Source: Sphingobacterium hungaricum
GTDB lineage: Bacteria; Bacteroidota; Bacteroidia; Sphingobacteriales; Sphingobacteriaceae
Length of the DNA stretch: 64,000 bases
Assembly (NCBI RefSeq): GCF_015210005.1
Contig: NZ_MU158698.1
Location: forward strand, 2,961,273 to 3,025,272
Direction of reading: 5' to 3'
A program made the position numbers and the translations under genes. Shown piece after piece: positions 1 through 9,380 of this stretch. The stretch's first letter is position 1. The number at the start of each line of letters is the position of its first letter. A model generated the notes under the pieces. The model did not search any database, had not been told where the DNA came from, and saw only the letters and a program-made list of their open reading frames with translations.

Positions 1-105
1 TACCTGATTAATAAGGAAGGAAAAGTTGTGGATTTTTATTATTCATTTACGAGCCCGCTTTCGTCAAAAGTCAAAAATAAAATAGAAGAATTACTTTCCG
101 AATAA
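1..105 (+). CDS. Glutathione peroxidase, C-terminal fragment (5' end outside window)
   Basis: The first 34 codons are open from the window edge and end at a TAA at 103-105. The residues YLINKEGKVVDFYYSFTSP resemble the C-terminal strand and helix of thiol-dependent glutathione peroxidases (F-x-KYLI-D/N-xxG-VV-xR/Yxxxx-P). In that family the enzyme reduces hydroperoxides. The catalytic Cys, Gln and Trp lie upstream and cannot be seen. The neighbouring bacillithiol gene would fit a thiol-redox theme, but the assignment rests on a short tail only. Confidence 0.6.
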   Translation, partial: YLINKEGKVVDFYYSFTSPLSSKVKNKIEELLSE

Positions 106-120
106 AGAAAAATCAATTGT

Positions 121-128
121 TATCTTTG
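121..128 (+). promoter_or_regulatory. Candidate -7 box for bshB1
   Basis: TATCTTTG matches the Bacteroidota -7 consensus TAnnTTTG and lies 30 bases before the bshB1 start. No good TTG is present at the usual upstream distance, so the match is only partial. Confidence 0.35.
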
Positions 129-158
129 ATTTTTTAACACTTAAACGAGCTTAAGAAA

Positions 159-881
159 ATGCAGTTAGATTTATTGGTGATGACCGTCCATCCGGATGAT
201 GCTGAATTAGGCGCAGGCGGAACAATTGCAAAATATGTTGCCGAAGGCAAGAAAGTGGGCATTGTGGACCTGACTCGAGGGGAATTGGGAACTCGAGGAA
301 CTGCTATAACAAGAGCGAAAGAGGCGGAACATGCGGCTGCGATTCTTGGCGTTTCAGTTCGCGAGAATTTAGAATTGCGCGATGGCTTTTTTATCAATGA
401 AGAAGAAAGCCAGCTTAGGATCATTGAGTGCATCCGTAAATTTAAGCCTGAAATTGTTATCACGAATGCTTTGGACGACCGTCATCCCGATCATGGCCGA
501 GCTAGCAAATTAGTTAATGATGCGCTGTTTTTGTCAGGTTTGAGAAGGATTGAAACCGCAGATAAACATGGAGTAGCGCAAGAAGCATTTCGTCCACGAT
601 TGCAATTGCAACTTATTCAAGATAAATACATCAAGCCTGATTTTGTAATTGATATTACAGATTATTGGGACATTAAAGAGCGTTCTATTTTAGCTTATAG
701 TACCCAGTTTAATTCGCAAACCGAAGATGATGAGCCACAAACTTACATCTCAAATCCTGGTTTTATGGATTCTACGCGTGCAAGAGGGCATGAGTTTGGA
801 CGTAATATCCAGGTGAAATATGCAGAAGGATTTACCGCAAGAAAAATTTTGGGTATCGAAGATATTTTTACGTTAAGTTAA
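159..881 (+). CDS. bshB1: Bacillithiol biosynthesis deacetylase BshB1 (LmbE/PIG-L family)
   Basis: This protein of 240 aa is a zinc-dependent deacetylase that, in this family, removes the acetyl group from N-acetylglucosaminyl-malate to give glucosaminyl-malate, the second step of bacillithiol synthesis. The LmbE signature HPDD is at residues 11-14 and the second metal-binding motif HPDH at 109-112, both intact. Length and the sequence DLTRGELGTRG are typical of Bacteroidota BshB1. The ATG at 159 begins directly at the conserved MxLDLLVxxVHPDD start. It is a cytosolic enzyme, transcribed toward the ribF operon. BshB1 rather than a mycothiol-conjugate amidase is inferred from the phylum and the motif pattern. 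Confidence 0.9.
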   Translation: MQLDLLVMTVHPDDAELGAGGTIAKYVAEGKKVGIVDLTRGELGTRGTAITRAKEAEHAAAILGVSVRENLELRDGFFINEEESQLRIIECIRKFKPEIVITNALDDRHPDHGRASKLVNDALFLSGLRRIETADKHGVAQEAFRPRLQLQLIQDKYIKPDFVIDITDYWDIKERSILAYSTQFNSQTEDDEPQTYISNPGFMDSTRARGHEFGRNIQVKYAEGFTARKILGIEDIFTLS

Positions 882-882
882 A

Positions 883-1863
883 TTAATGCGTATCGAAGTA
901 ATTTCGAATCGCTTCCTCATCCTTCTTAATGTTTTCTTGAAGAACTTCTAAACTTTCAAACCATTCATCGTGACGGATGAAATGCAAGAATTTGATTCGC
1001 AATGTTTTATCGTATAAATCATCCTTGAAATCCAATAAGTTTATTTCAATTTTGCGGTTCATGCCATCGACTGTTGGACGTGTTCCGATGTAACACATTC
1101 CTTTTGCCATGCGCTCTGGCTGAGGGGTGATGTAATCGCCAGCCGCAATAGATGGTACTTGAGGATAAATTTCCACTTCTACCGCATAAATTCCATAAGC
1201 AGGAATCAATTTATGCGACTCATGAACGTTCAGGTTTGCCGTTGGAAAACCAATCGTACGGCCAATTTGGTCACCGCGAACAACTGTTCCTGTCAATTCG
1301 AATGAATAACCTAAATATTTATTTGCTGTTTCTACATCGCCTTTGATCAAGGACTCGCGGATACGGGTCGATGATACAGCAACATCTTCAATATCTTGCT
1401 CTGGAATCTGCTCGACCTCAAAGTCGAAAATAGAAGACATTTCTTCCAAGTCTTTAATCGTTCCTTGCCTGTCTTTCCCAAAATGGTGATCATATCCAAT
1501 CACAATCCGTTTACAGCCTAATTTGTTGACTAACACATTGGTAATGTATTCTTCTGGTGTCTGAATAGAAAAATCCCTAGTAAATGGAGTAATGATCAAA
1601 TGATCAATGCCCTCCAACGCCAATCGATGTGTTTTTTCTTCAATATCATTGATCAATCGAAGACTGTCATCATCTGGATTAATGATGAGGCGTGGGTGAG
1701 GGTAGAAGGTCAATAGAACTGTCTCACCTTCGCATTCCTTTGCATTCTCCTTTAAACGACTTAATATTTTTTGGTGACCAATATGAACCCCATCAAATGT
1801 ACCGATGGTTACAACAGCACTTTTCAACGCTTCAAAATCGTTTAAATTTCTATATATTTTCAT
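883..1863 (-). CDS. ribF: Bifunctional riboflavin kinase / FAD synthetase
   Basis: The 326-aa protein converts riboflavin to FMN and FMN to FAD. The N-terminal nucleotidyltransferase domain has GTFDGVHIGH at residues 21-30, and the later STRIRESL also fits this domain. The C-terminal flavokinase domain follows from about residue 190, with GxxxGRTIGFPTANL and, near the end, the DLYDKTLRIKFLHFIRHDEWFESLEVL segment. Length is usual for RibF. It is the last gene of the minus-strand run ftsX-DUF3098-uppP-truB-ribF and ends one base from the convergent bshB1 stop. Both catalytic modules look intact. Confidence 0.95.
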   Translation of the reverse strand: MKIYRNLNDFEALKSAVVTIGTFDGVHIGHQKILSRLKENAKECEGETVLLTFYPHPRLIINPDDDSLRLINDIEEKTHRLALEGIDHLIITPFTRDFSIQTPEEYITNVLVNKLGCKRIVIGYDHHFGKDRQGTIKDLEEMSSIFDFEVEQIPEQDIEDVAVSSTRIRESLIKGDVETANKYLGYSFELTGTVVRGDQIGRTIGFPTANLNVHESHKLIPAYGIYAVEVEIYPQVPSIAAGDYITPQPERMAKGMCYIGTRPTVDGMNRKIEINLLDFKDDLYDKTLRIKFLHFIRHDEWFESLEVLQENIKKDEEAIRNYFDTH

Positions 1864-1890
1864 TAATACTGGTTCTATTCGTAACTGGAT

Positions 1891-2598
1891 TTATTGGTGC
1901 TTCTGCAATTTAATAGCATTAATTAAATCTTCCAAATTCCATGCATTTTCTACCGAAAAATCGCCGCTTTTAGTTCTTCTCAATGAAGAAAGGTAAGCGC
2001 CATTATTCAGCTTTTTACCAAAATCACTTGCAATCGACCGAATGTATGTTCCTTTAGAACAGGTAATTCGGAAATGCACTTCTGGTAATTCGATTTTCTC
2101 TATAACAAAGTCCTGGATAAAGACTTTACGTAATTTTAATTCTACTTCTTCGCCTCGGCGAGCCTTCTCATACACACGTTCACCATCGATTTTAATCGCC
2201 GAATGAGCAGGTGGATATTGTTCATGATCGCCTAAAAATGTCTGTGCTGCCTCAAGGATATCCTGATCTGTAATCGATGAAATATCAAATGTTTGATCGA
2301 CTTCGGTTTCTAAATCGTAGGATGGTGTCGTCGCACCTAAGGTAATAATTCCCGTATATTCTTTGTCTTCGGCTTGAAAACTGTCGATCTGCTTGGTCAT
2401 TTTGCCCGTGCAGATAATCAGTAAGCCAGTCGCCAATGGATCTAATGTTCCCGCATGGCCGACTTTTACTTTGACTGGTTTTATACTATTGCGAAGCTTC
2501 CCGACAACATCAAAACTTGTCCAGCTAACTGGTTTGTCTACCAATAACATTTGCCCTTCGACAAAGGTAAATTCTTGATTCTCTTTAGTTTCTATCAT
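1891..2598 (-). CDS. truB: tRNA pseudouridine(55) synthase TruB
   Basis: TruB makes pseudouridine at position 55 of the tRNA T-loop. The 235-aa protein has the family motif GHAGTLDPLATGLL around residues 48-60, with the catalytic aspartate at D53. Further conserved segments are the PPxHSAIKIDGERVYEKARRG loop and the CSKGTYIRSIASDFG motif. It is short because no C-terminal PUA domain follows, which is common in Bacteroidota. It starts immediately after the uppP stop, so the two are translationally linked in the operon. The ATG at 2598 was chosen because it directly follows the uppP stop codon. Confidence 0.95.
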   Translation of the reverse strand: MIETKENQEFTFVEGQMLLVDKPVSWTSFDVVGKLRNSIKPVKVKVGHAGTLDPLATGLLIICTGKMTKQIDSFQAEDKEYTGIITLGATTPSYDLETEVDQTFDISSITDQDILEAAQTFLGDHEQYPPAHSAIKIDGERVYEKARRGEEVELKLRKVFIQDFVIEKIELPEVHFRITCSKGTYIRSIASDFGKKLNNGAYLSSLRRTKSGDFSVENAWNLEDLINAIKLQKHQ

Positions 2599-3393
2599 TT
2601 ATATAATCTGTAAACTATAGTCGCTCAATAACAACGCTATAATTACAAGCCCAAGCACAATCCGATACCAACCGAAATATTTAAATCCATATTTTGTCAA
2701 TACGCTGATAAAGGATTTGATGGCGATAATAGCAACTACAAATCCTACTAAGTTTCCGATAACCAATAGATTGATTTCTTCGCCAGTAAACGTATGGCCA
2801 TCTTTGAAAAACTTCAATAACTTAATGACAGATGCACCGAGCATCATTGGAATCGCTAAAAAGAAAGAGAATTCTGCAGCCGCTTTCCTCGTTAATTTTT
2901 GAGTCATCCCCCCAACAATTGTACTTGCCGAACGAGAAGTTCCAGGAATCAATGCTAAACATTGGTACCAGCCAATAATGAATGCTTGTTTGTAAGAAAT
3001 GTCATCAGAATTGTCAATTGTCGGCTTGTTGAACCATTTGTCAACGAATAATAAAATTACGCCACCAACTACCAGCATCACTGCAACAGTCATTGGGCTT
3101 TCCAACAAAGAATCAATAAAATCATTTAACACCAAACCCAAAATAGAAGCTGGAATCGCAGCAACTACCAGTTTGTAATAGAAATCCATTGACCTAAAAA
3201 AACGTTTCCAGTAAAGTACCAATACCGAAAGTATGGTTCCTAATTGGATGACAATGGTAAATAATTTGACGAATGCGGTAGGCTCAATTCCCATTAAAGC
3301 CGTTCCGATAATCATGTGTCCTGTAGAAGAAACAGGTAAAAATTCTGTTAATCCTTCAATAATTGCTAAAATAATAGCTTCGAAATACGTCAT
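2599..3393 (-). CDS. uppP: Undecaprenyl-diphosphatase (BacA/UppP)
   Basis: This integral membrane enzyme dephosphorylates undecaprenyl diphosphate so the lipid carrier can re-enter peptidoglycan and glycan synthesis. The 264-aa protein shows the two family motifs: EGLTEFLPVSSTGH at residues 13-26 and PGTSRSAS at 150-157 (catalytic Arg about 154). Several hydrophobic helices span the length, consistent with an inner membrane protein. It sits between the DUF3098 gene and truB with almost no spacing. All family residues appear present. Confidence 0.95.
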   Translation of the reverse strand: MTYFEAIILAIIEGLTEFLPVSSTGHMIIGTALMGIEPTAFVKLFTIVIQLGTILSVLVLYWKRFFRSMDFYYKLVVAAIPASILGLVLNDFIDSLLESPMTVAVMLVVGGVILLFVDKWFNKPTIDNSDDISYKQAFIIGWYQCLALIPGTSRSASTIVGGMTQKLTRKAAAEFSFFLAIPMMLGASVIKLLKFFKDGHTFTGEEINLLVIGNLVGFVVAIIAIKSFISVLTKYGFKYFGWYRIVLGLVIIALLLSDYSLQII

Positions 3394-3398
3394 TCTGA

Positions 3399-3647
3399 TT
3401 AAATATCCTTGGTTTTAGGTTTGTATAAAATTGCGATGAAACCAATTGCAAATCCAAGAACAACTACGATAGGAGCTAAGGTGATTTTAGTGAAACTATA
3501 AATATCTTCTTTTCCCATCATTAAGATAAAGCCTAATGCAACAACAGCGATACTGATAAGAAATAATTGATAATTGATTTTCTTAAATACAAATCCTGCT
3601 TTTTCAGAATTGCTAGTTAATGAGGTTTTTTTTGATGTCTGTGCCAT
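3399..3647 (-). CDS. DUF3098 small membrane protein
   Basis: An 82-aa protein with two hydrophobic helices (about residues 27-45 and 53-73) joined by a short loop; the segment FILMMGKEDIYSFTKITLAPIVV is characteristic of DUF3098. The function is unknown. In Bacteroidota the family is repeatedly found between ftsX and uppP, as here, which suggests a role at the cell envelope or division site; that is inference from context. It is 29 bases downstream of ftsX and 5 bases upstream of uppP on the same strand. Confidence 0.85.
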   Translation of the reverse strand: MAQTSKKTSLTSNSEKAGFVFKKINYQLFLISIAVVALGFILMMGKEDIYSFTKITLAPIVVVLGFAIGFIAILYKPKTKDI

Positions 3648-3676
3648 TTAAATAGGATAAATAGTTAGTTTTTTGA

Positions 3677-4555
3677 TTAACGATACAAGCTGTTCGATTT
3701 GGCTCTTAAATATTTCGTAACCGCAAAATAGGTACTTGCACTTGATATTACAATTCCCAAAAGGATTACAATAACAAAAATCATAGCGAATTCATACCAA
3801 TCGCGTAAAATTACCAGTTCAGGAACTTGTCTTTGAGCAAATTGAAGCGTAAACAATAACAATAGGATTGCGATAAGTGCACCAATCAATCCATGGATAA
3901 TCCCATACATGATGTAAGGTCTGCGGATGAAACTTTTAGTAGCACCGATTAATTGCATGCTTTTGATTAAGAAACGTTGAGAATAGATTGCTAAGCGAAT
4001 CGTATTATTGATTAACGCAACTGCAATCACTAAAAGAATCAAGGTAAACGAAAGTACCACAATACTGATAACGCGAATATTCTTGTTGACCATGTCAATC
4101 AATGACTCTTGGTAAACCACTTCTTTAATTCTACTGTTTTTTGAAACTTTATCGATAAACGCATGGATGCTGTCCGTATTTGCGTATTGTTCCTTCATGT
4201 AGATATCGATTGAAGGAAGTAAAGGGTTGTGTCCCAAATACTCAACGAAATCTTCGCCCAAATCTTCTTTCAGATTTTTCGCAGCTAATTCTTTGCTAAT
4301 GTATTCTGTACGCAAGATGTAAGGATCTTTTTCCAAGTCTTTTTGTAAAGACAGCACATCTCCCTCGTTCACATTATCATTCACAATCACATTTAGAACG
4401 ATATTTTCCTTCACATAGCGCGACAAGTTTTTAGCATGAACTAAAATCAAACCCAATAAACCAGTCATAAGCAATACCAGCGCAATGCTGATTACTGTTG
4501 AAACATACACGGATTTTGTTCTTTTTCTTGGCGAGCCCTGATCTATTACTGACAT
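3677..4555 (-). CDS. ftsX: Cell division permease FtsX
   Basis: The 292-aa protein is the membrane partner of FtsE and in other bacteria regulates septal peptidoglycan hydrolases. It has the FtsX topology: a cytoplasmic basic N-terminus, a first membrane helix around residues 17-43, an extracytoplasmic domain (about 45-160) with NVIVNDNVNEGDVLSLQ, and three C-terminal membrane helices with the LIGATKSFIRRPYI loop. It is the first gene of the minus-strand operon running to ribF. ftsE is not adjacent, a usual arrangement in Bacteroidota. Confidence 0.92.
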   Translation of the reverse strand: MSVIDQGSPRKRTKSVYVSTVISIALVLLMTGLLGLILVHAKNLSRYVKENIVLNVIVNDNVNEGDVLSLQKDLEKDPYILRTEYISKELAAKNLKEDLGEDFVEYLGHNPLLPSIDIYMKEQYANTDSIHAFIDKVSKNSRIKEVVYQESLIDMVNKNIRVISIVVLSFTLILLVIAVALINNTIRLAIYSQRFLIKSMQLIGATKSFIRRPYIMYGIIHGLIGALIAILLLLFTLQFAQRQVPELVILRDWYEFAMIFVIVILLGIVISSASTYFAVTKYLRAKSNSLYR

Positions 4556-4793
4556 AAAGCTTGTTTAAATATTTATATGATGCGAAAGTAACCATTTCAG
4601 ATGATTTTTAGAAAAATAATATTGTAAGAAGCTTAAAAATAGCCAAATTGCCTAAAATGTTACAGTCCCGAAAAATTACCCTAATTACTATAACAACGTT
4701 TGGGCTTAGATTATTGTTCATAATAAAAAAACGTTACTTTATTTGTGCCAAAATCGCTATTTTCGCATTCTTATAAAAGATGCAAAGGGAATT

Positions 4794-7700
4794 ATGGATT
4801 ACAATCATCAGTCGATAGAAAAGAAGTGGCAAAAATTTTGGGCGGATAATCAAACTTTTAAAACTGAAAATCAACCTTCAAAACCTAAATATTACGTTTT
4901 GGACATGTTCCCATACCCATCCGGAGCTGGTCTCCATGTGGGTCACCCGCTGGGTTACATTGCATCAGATATTTTTGCTCGCTACAAACGACTAAAAGGT
5001 TTTAACGTTTTGCATCCCATGGGCTATGATTCGTTTGGTCTTCCAGCAGAACAATATGCTATCCAAACAGGTCAACATCCAGCAATTACGACAGAAACGA
5101 ATATCAATCGCTATCGCGAACAACTAGATAATATCGGATTTTCGTACGATTGGAATCGTGAAATACGCACTTCTGAAGCGGACTATTACAAATGGACGCA
5201 ATGGATTTTTACACGTTTATTCAGCTCTTGGTACAATAAAAAATCGGATCAAGCCGAGTCAATCGATGCTTTAGTTGCGTATTTTGAAGTAAATGGTTCA
5301 CAAGGAATTATTGCTGAATCAGATGATGATGTTTTACATTTTTCTGCGGATGAATGGAAAGCCTTTGATGAAGAAAAACAACAACGTGAATTATTAAAAT
5401 ACAGACTAGCTTATCTACGTGAAAGTACGGTTAACTGGTGTTCGGCATTAGGAACTGTATTAGCAAACGACGAGGTGATCAATGGTGTTTCTGAACGTGG
5501 AGGATATCCTGTAGAACAAAAGAAAATGATGCAGTGGTCTATGCGTATCACGGCATATGCAGACCGTTTGTTGAAAGGATTGAATACGGTAGATTGGCCG
5601 GATCCTTTGGTTGAGATGCAACGGAATTGGATTGGGAAATCTGTTGGCGCCTTGGTGAAATTTCCGTTATCCCCCCAACCCCCCGAAGGGGGGCTTCCCG
5701 ATAAAAAAAAATTTGGGTATCTAACCGGTGGAAATAACGCTCATCTTTTACATCCAAAAGCGGTTGAGATGAGAAACAATCCTACTGAAGCAGAAAATGT
5801 GCTATGGTTACGATTAAAATCGAAGTCATTAGAAGGTTTCAAATTTAGACAGCAACATTTGATATCCGATTACATAGTTGATTTTGTTTGTTTATCTGAG
5901 AAGCTTGTTGTTGAAGTGGATGGAGTTATTCATGACACTCAGGTAGAAGCTGATGAAGAAAGAACGAAGCATCTTAACGATATGGGCTACCAAGTTTTAC
6001 GCTTCAAGAACGAAGAGGTAATACACCATATTGAAGATGTATTGCAAAAGATAGTATTGAAACTAAAATCAATTCAATCAGATTCTAGCAAGACTAATAT
6101 TTCTTCGGAAATTGTTCCCCCTTTGGGGGTTAGGGGGATTGAGGTCTTTACAACTCGAGTTGATACGATTTTTGGGGTTTCTTTTGTTGTTTTAGCGCCT
6201 GAGCATGACTTGGTGGATGAATTAACGACTGAAGGGCAGAAAGAAGAAATCCAAAATTACATTGATAGAACAAGCAAGAAATCTGAATTAGATCGCATGG
6301 CAGATACCAAAACGGTGTCCGGTGCTTTTACAGGTTCTTACGCAAAACATCCAATCACGGGTGAAGATGTTCAGATCTGGATTGCGGATTATGTATTGGC
6401 AGGTTACGGAACAGGTGCTGTAATGGCGGTTCCTTCAGGCGACCAGCGCGATTATTTATTTGCAAAGCATTTTAATCTGCCAATTATTGCGATTTCTGAT
6501 GCTCAAAATATAGATGAAGAGGCCGATCCTACTAAAGAGGGAAAATACATTAATTCAGATTTTATCAATGGAATGGGTTATGACGAGGCTGTCTCGGCTT
6601 TAATTCAGCGATTGGAAGAATTGAATTTAGGAAAAGCGAAAATTAATTTCCGCATGCGTGATGCTATCTTTGGCCGTCAGCGTTACTGGGGAGAGCCAGT
6701 TCCAGTTTATTTCAAAAATGGATTGCCTTATTTAATCAAGGATGAAGAATTGCCTCTATTGCTTCCAGAGGTTGATAAATATTTGCCAACAGAATCTGGC
6801 GAACCGCCTTTGGGCCGTGCTGAAAATTGGAAATACCAAGATCAGTATGAGTATGAGTTAAGCACCATGCCAGGTTGGGCGGGTTCCTCATGGTATTGGT
6901 TCAGGTATATGGATCCTTCGAACAATGATGCTATTGCCGATGCTGAAGCAGTAGATTATTGGAAAGCTGTCGATTTATACATTGGTGGTTCTGAGCACGC
7001 TACAGGCCATTTGCTATACTCACGCTTTTGGAATAAGTTTTTAAAAGATATTGGATTCCATAATGAAGAAGAACCTTTTAAAAAGCTGATTAATCAAGGG
7101 ATGATTCAGGGTCGATCTAACTTTGTTTATCGGTTGCTAAATGATGAAGGTCAGGCCACGAGTACGTTCGTTTCAGCAGGATTGAAAAATGAATACAAAA
7201 CAATTCCATTACACGTTGATGTAAATATTGTGCACAACGATATTTTGGATTTAGAGAAGTTCAGACAATTCAGACCGGATTTTTCTGATGCAGAATTTAT
7301 TTTGGAAAACGGAAAATATCATTGTGGTACGGAGGTTGAAAAAATGTCTAAATCGAAGTACAACGTAGTAAATCCAGATGATATCATCGAAACTTACGGT
7401 GCTGATACCTTACGTTTATATGAAATGTTTTTGGGTCCGTTGGAACAAGCAAAACCTTGGAATACAAATGGCATCGAAGGCGTTTACAAATTCTTGCGCA
7501 AACTATGGCGATTGTTTCATGATGCTGAAGGTAATTTTTCGGTATCGGATGAAGAACCAACCAAAGCGGAATACAAAGCCTTGCATAAAATCATTAAAAA
7601 AGTGGAAGATGATATTGAACGGTTTTCGTTTAATACCTCCGTTTCAGCTTTCATGATCTGTGTAAATGAGCTAACAGATTTGAAATCCAATAAACGCAAG

Positions 7701-8027
7701 ATTTTACAAGATTTAATCATCGTATTAGAACCTTATGCTCCGCATATCGTCGAAGAATTGTGGTCACTTTTAGGAAACGAAGCTGGAACAATTTCTTACG
7801 CTGATTATCCGGTATTTAATGCAGATTACTTAATTGAGTCTGAATTTGCCTATCCTGTTTCAATTAATGGTAAAATGAAATTGAACCTATCGCTAGCATT
7901 GGATTTAGACGCAAAAGCTGTAGAGGAAATTGTGCTGTCAAATGAATCTGTGCAAAAATATCTAGATGGAAAGCCGATTAAAAAACTGATTTTCGTTAAA
8001 GGCAAGATTATTAATATTGTAATCTAA
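4794..8027 (+). CDS. leuS: Leucyl-tRNA synthetase with an in-frame DUF559 insertion
   Basis: LeuRS charges tRNA-Leu with leucine. The HIGH motif appears as HVGH (residues 48-51) and KMSKS is encoded around 7340-7354. The CP1 editing domain shows TTRVDT and [15 protein letters not shown]. The start at 4794 (MDYNHQ) is preferred over an upstream in-frame codon at 4743, because the first conserved block begins here. Residues about 292-449 are not LeuRS: they are a 157-codon insert encoding a DUF559 (Vsr/PD-(D/E)xK-like) domain placed just before [10 protein letters not shown] in the editing domain. Without it the protein would be about 920 aa, the usual size. The reading frame stays open through the insert, so the enzyme is probably made and tolerates it. 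Confidence 0.93.
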   Translation: MDYNHQSIEKKWQKFWADNQTFKTENQPSKPKYYVLDMFPYPSGAGLHVGHPLGYIASDIFARYKRLKGFNVLHPMGYDSFGLPAEQYAIQTGQHPAITTETNINRYREQLDNIGFSYDWNREIRTSEADYYKWTQWIFTRLFSSWYNKKSDQAESIDALVAYFEVNGSQGIIAESDDDVLHFSADEWKAFDEEKQQRELLKYRLAYLRESTVNWCSALGTVLANDEVINGVSERGGYPVEQKKMMQWSMRITAYADRLLKGLNTVDWPDPLVEMQRNWIGKSVGALVKFPLSPQPPEGGLPDKKKFGYLTGGNNAHLLHPKAVEMRNNPTEAENVLWLRLKSKSLEGFKFRQQHLISDYIVDFVCLSEKLVVEVDGVIHDTQVEADEERTKHLNDMGYQVLRFKNEEVIHHIEDVLQKIVLKLKSIQSDSSKTNISSEIVPPLGVRGIEVFTTRVDTIFGVSFVVLAPEHDLVDELTTEGQKEEIQNYIDRTSKKSELDRMADTKTVSGAFTGSYAKHPITGEDVQIWIADYVLAGYGTGAVMAVPSGDQRDYLFAKHFNLPIIAISDAQNIDEEADPTKEGKYINSDFINGMGYDEAVSALIQRLEELNLGKAKINFRMRDAIFGRQRYWGEPVPVYFKNGLPYLIKDEELPLLLPEVDKYLPTESGEPPLGRAENWKYQDQYEYELSTMPGWAGSSWYWFRYMDPSNNDAIADAEAVDYWKAVDLYIGGSEHATGHLLYSRFWNKFLKDIGFHNEEEPFKKLINQGMIQGRSNFVYRLLNDEGQATSTFVSAGLKNEYKTIPLHVDVNIVHNDILDLEKFRQFRPDFSDAEFILENGKYHCGTEVEKMSKSKYNVVNPDDIIETYGADTLRLYEMFLGPLEQAKPWNTNGIEGVYKFLRKLWRLFHDAEGNFSVSDEEPTKAEYKALHKIIKKVEDDIERFSFNTSVSAFMICVNELTDLKSNKRKILQDLIIVLEPYAPHIVEELWSLLGNEAGTISYADYPVFNADYLIESEFAYPVSINGKMKLNLSLALDLDAKAVEEIVLSNESVQKYLDGKPIKKLIFVKGKIINIVI
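5669..6139 (+). mobile_element. DUF559-encoding in-frame insertion element bounded by G/C-rich inverted repeats
   Basis: The 471-bp segment lies inside leuS and is an exact multiple of three. The left end reads ATCCCCCCAACCCCCC then GAAGGGGGG; the right end reads CCCCCTTTGGGGG then TTAGGGGGAT. The right end is the reverse complement of the left with few differences, and each end is itself a small palindrome. Between them about 95 residues match the DUF559 family: the [14 protein letters not shown] start, the core [19 protein letters not shown] with spaced acidic residues (D...EVD), and [14 protein letters not shown]. Transposition or homing by the encoded domain is inference. No intein splice motifs are visible, so the insert probably stays in the protein. 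Confidence 0.75.
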
Positions 8028-8411
8028 AGAAAATGACCAAGCTAATACTTGGTCATTTTCGTTTTCTGTAGCTTTTTCATCCGATGAGCCATTTTGATAG
8101 CGAATCATGGTTCTCATCATCAGAAATTTTTTATTTTGGTTATCCGCATTGCTTAAGATTGCTAAGAATAACCAACCATCTTTTGCCATAAAATTGAATA
8201 TCTGCGCTTCGTTGGCGAAGGTTTTGATATTGCCGTAGGCATCCTTAATAAACAGATTATCTTTGTCTAAAATAATTGCGTGATAATTTCGACTGCTTTT
8301 ATCGTAAACAATTTCTAAGACTATATATTCTTCTTTCTGAGTGCGATCTGGCTCTTGTGCTTTTAATTGCATCGCAATTAGGAGCATCATTGTTGCTAAT
8401 ATTATTTTCAT
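7962..8411 (-). CDS. Hypothetical secreted protein overlapping the 3' end of leuS
   Basis: A protein of about 149 aa starting at the ATG at 8411; an upstream in-frame start at 8450 is less likely because the signal peptide begins [19 protein letters not shown], with cleavage probably after KAQ. The mature part has an alternating strand pattern ([43 protein letters not shown]). I do not recognise a family. The last 22 codons overlap the leuS 3' end on the opposite strand, and the coding region runs through the leuS terminator hairpin. The signal peptide and clean start support a real gene; the C-terminal limit is less certain. Confidence 0.6.
   Translation of the reverse strand: MKIILATMMLLIAMQLKAQEPDRTQKEEYIVLEIVYDKSSRNYHAIILDKDNLFIKDAYGNIKTFANEAQIFNFMAKDGWLFLAILSNADNQNKKFLMMRTMIRYQNGSSDEKATENENDQVLAWSFSLDYNINNLAFNENQFFNRLSI
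8029..8060 (+). terminator. Terminator-like hairpin after leuS
   Basis: GAAAATGACCAAG pairs perfectly with CTTGGTCATTTTC across a six-base loop, two bases after the leuS stop. It is A/T flanked on both sides, so it could act in either direction, yet it lies inside the C-terminal codons of the opposite-strand gene. Confidence 0.7.
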
Positions 8412-8560
8412 TTTAGTAATATTTATTGGTACTAAAATATAGAAAATCAAAACATTGAATTCCTTTCGTTCGGACTTTAAATTAGATTTAACTAATTTTT
8501 ACTTTGATTTACAATCTTGGAAATTAGGGCGTTAATAATTTCCATATGGAAGAATTTTTC

Positions 8561-8596
8561 AAAAAAAATCGGATAAGTGTTGAAGGCTTATCCGAT
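8561..8596 (-). terminator. Rho-independent terminator of the head-GIN gene
   Basis: On the minus strand a perfect 10-bp stem (ATCGGATAAG / CTTATCCGAT, nine-base loop) is followed by eight U residues. It lies 20 bases after the stop of the gene ending at 8616. Confidence 0.85.
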
Positions 8597-8615
8597 AGCT
8601 AGCTTTTGAAAAATA

Positions 8616-9350
8616 TTAGTTCGCAACGACTTTTCCAGAAGAACTCGTGTCGACCGTTTTTGTTTTTGGATTTCCAGTATAGACAATTCTGGCACTTGAG
8701 CTAGCTTTCGCCGTTATCGCGTCAGACACTGATATGGAAGCATCGCTAGAAGAGCTTGCATAAATAGTCGCGTTTTTGGTTTTTAATCCAGAAAGGTCGG
8801 CTGTTCCGCTTGAAGAACTTTCAATCGTTGTGTTTTGTGCTGAACCTCTTATCACAGCATCTGCACTGCTTGATACTTTGCATGCCAAATCCGATACTTG
8901 AACAGTCGCTTTTAAATTCGCAGAAGAACTGACATCAACAGCCAGATTAGAAGCTTTAACGTTTGCCGTCAATGTGCCCGAAGAATTGACTGAAAGGCTT
9001 ACATTTGATGATTCGACCAATGGTGCGATAGTCAATCGTGCTGAAGATGATACTGAAATATTTTTCAATTTATTCGGGCCATATACTACTGCTCTTACAT
9101 TTCGGATTGATTTGCCCTGATTGTTTTCAATTCTGATTTCTAAAGTTCCATTGACTACTTCTGTTTTTACGTATTTTAGATGATCTGCATTATCTGCAGA
9201 AACAACAACTTCATTTTTATCTGAATGAATATAGTCAGCCTGAATGGAAGTCGCTACCATGATGCCCGAGAAATGTCCTACTTTACGGGTTTGTTGTGCA
9301 AAAAGAGTTGTCGAGATAAAAAGTACGAGCAGAGTTAATGTTGTTTTCAT
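8616..9350 (-). CDS. DUF2807 (head GIN domain) secreted protein
   Basis: A 244-aa exported protein with signal peptide MKTTLTLLVLFISTTLFAQ. The rest is a parallel beta-helix-like run rich in SSS/SSA turns (VSSSARLTIAPL, VDVSSSANLKATV, VSSSADAVIRG and further repeats at roughly 20-residue spacing), the pattern of the DUF2807 'putative auto-transporter adhesin, head GIN' family. Family members are periplasmic or surface proteins of unknown biochemical function. It is monocistronic, with its own candidate promoter upstream and a clear terminator downstream. Confidence 0.9.
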   Translation of the reverse strand: MKTTLTLLVLFISTTLFAQQTRKVGHFSGIMVATSIQADYIHSDKNEVVVSADNADHLKYVKTEVVNGTLEIRIENNQGKSIRNVRAVVYGPNKLKNISVSSSARLTIAPLVESSNVSLSVNSSGTLTANVKASNLAVDVSSSANLKATVQVSDLACKVSSSADAVIRGSAQNTTIESSSSGTADLSGLKTKNATIYASSSSDASISVSDAITAKASSSARIVYTGNPKTKTVDTSSSGKVVAN

Positions 9351-9380
9351 TTAATTTGATTTTAGTGATATAATTTGTTT

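Noticed and set aside
5669-6139. The leuS insert as an intein.
   Set aside because: There is no Cys/Ser at the left junction, no His-Asn at the right junction and no Hint-type blocks; the ends are G/C palindromes instead.
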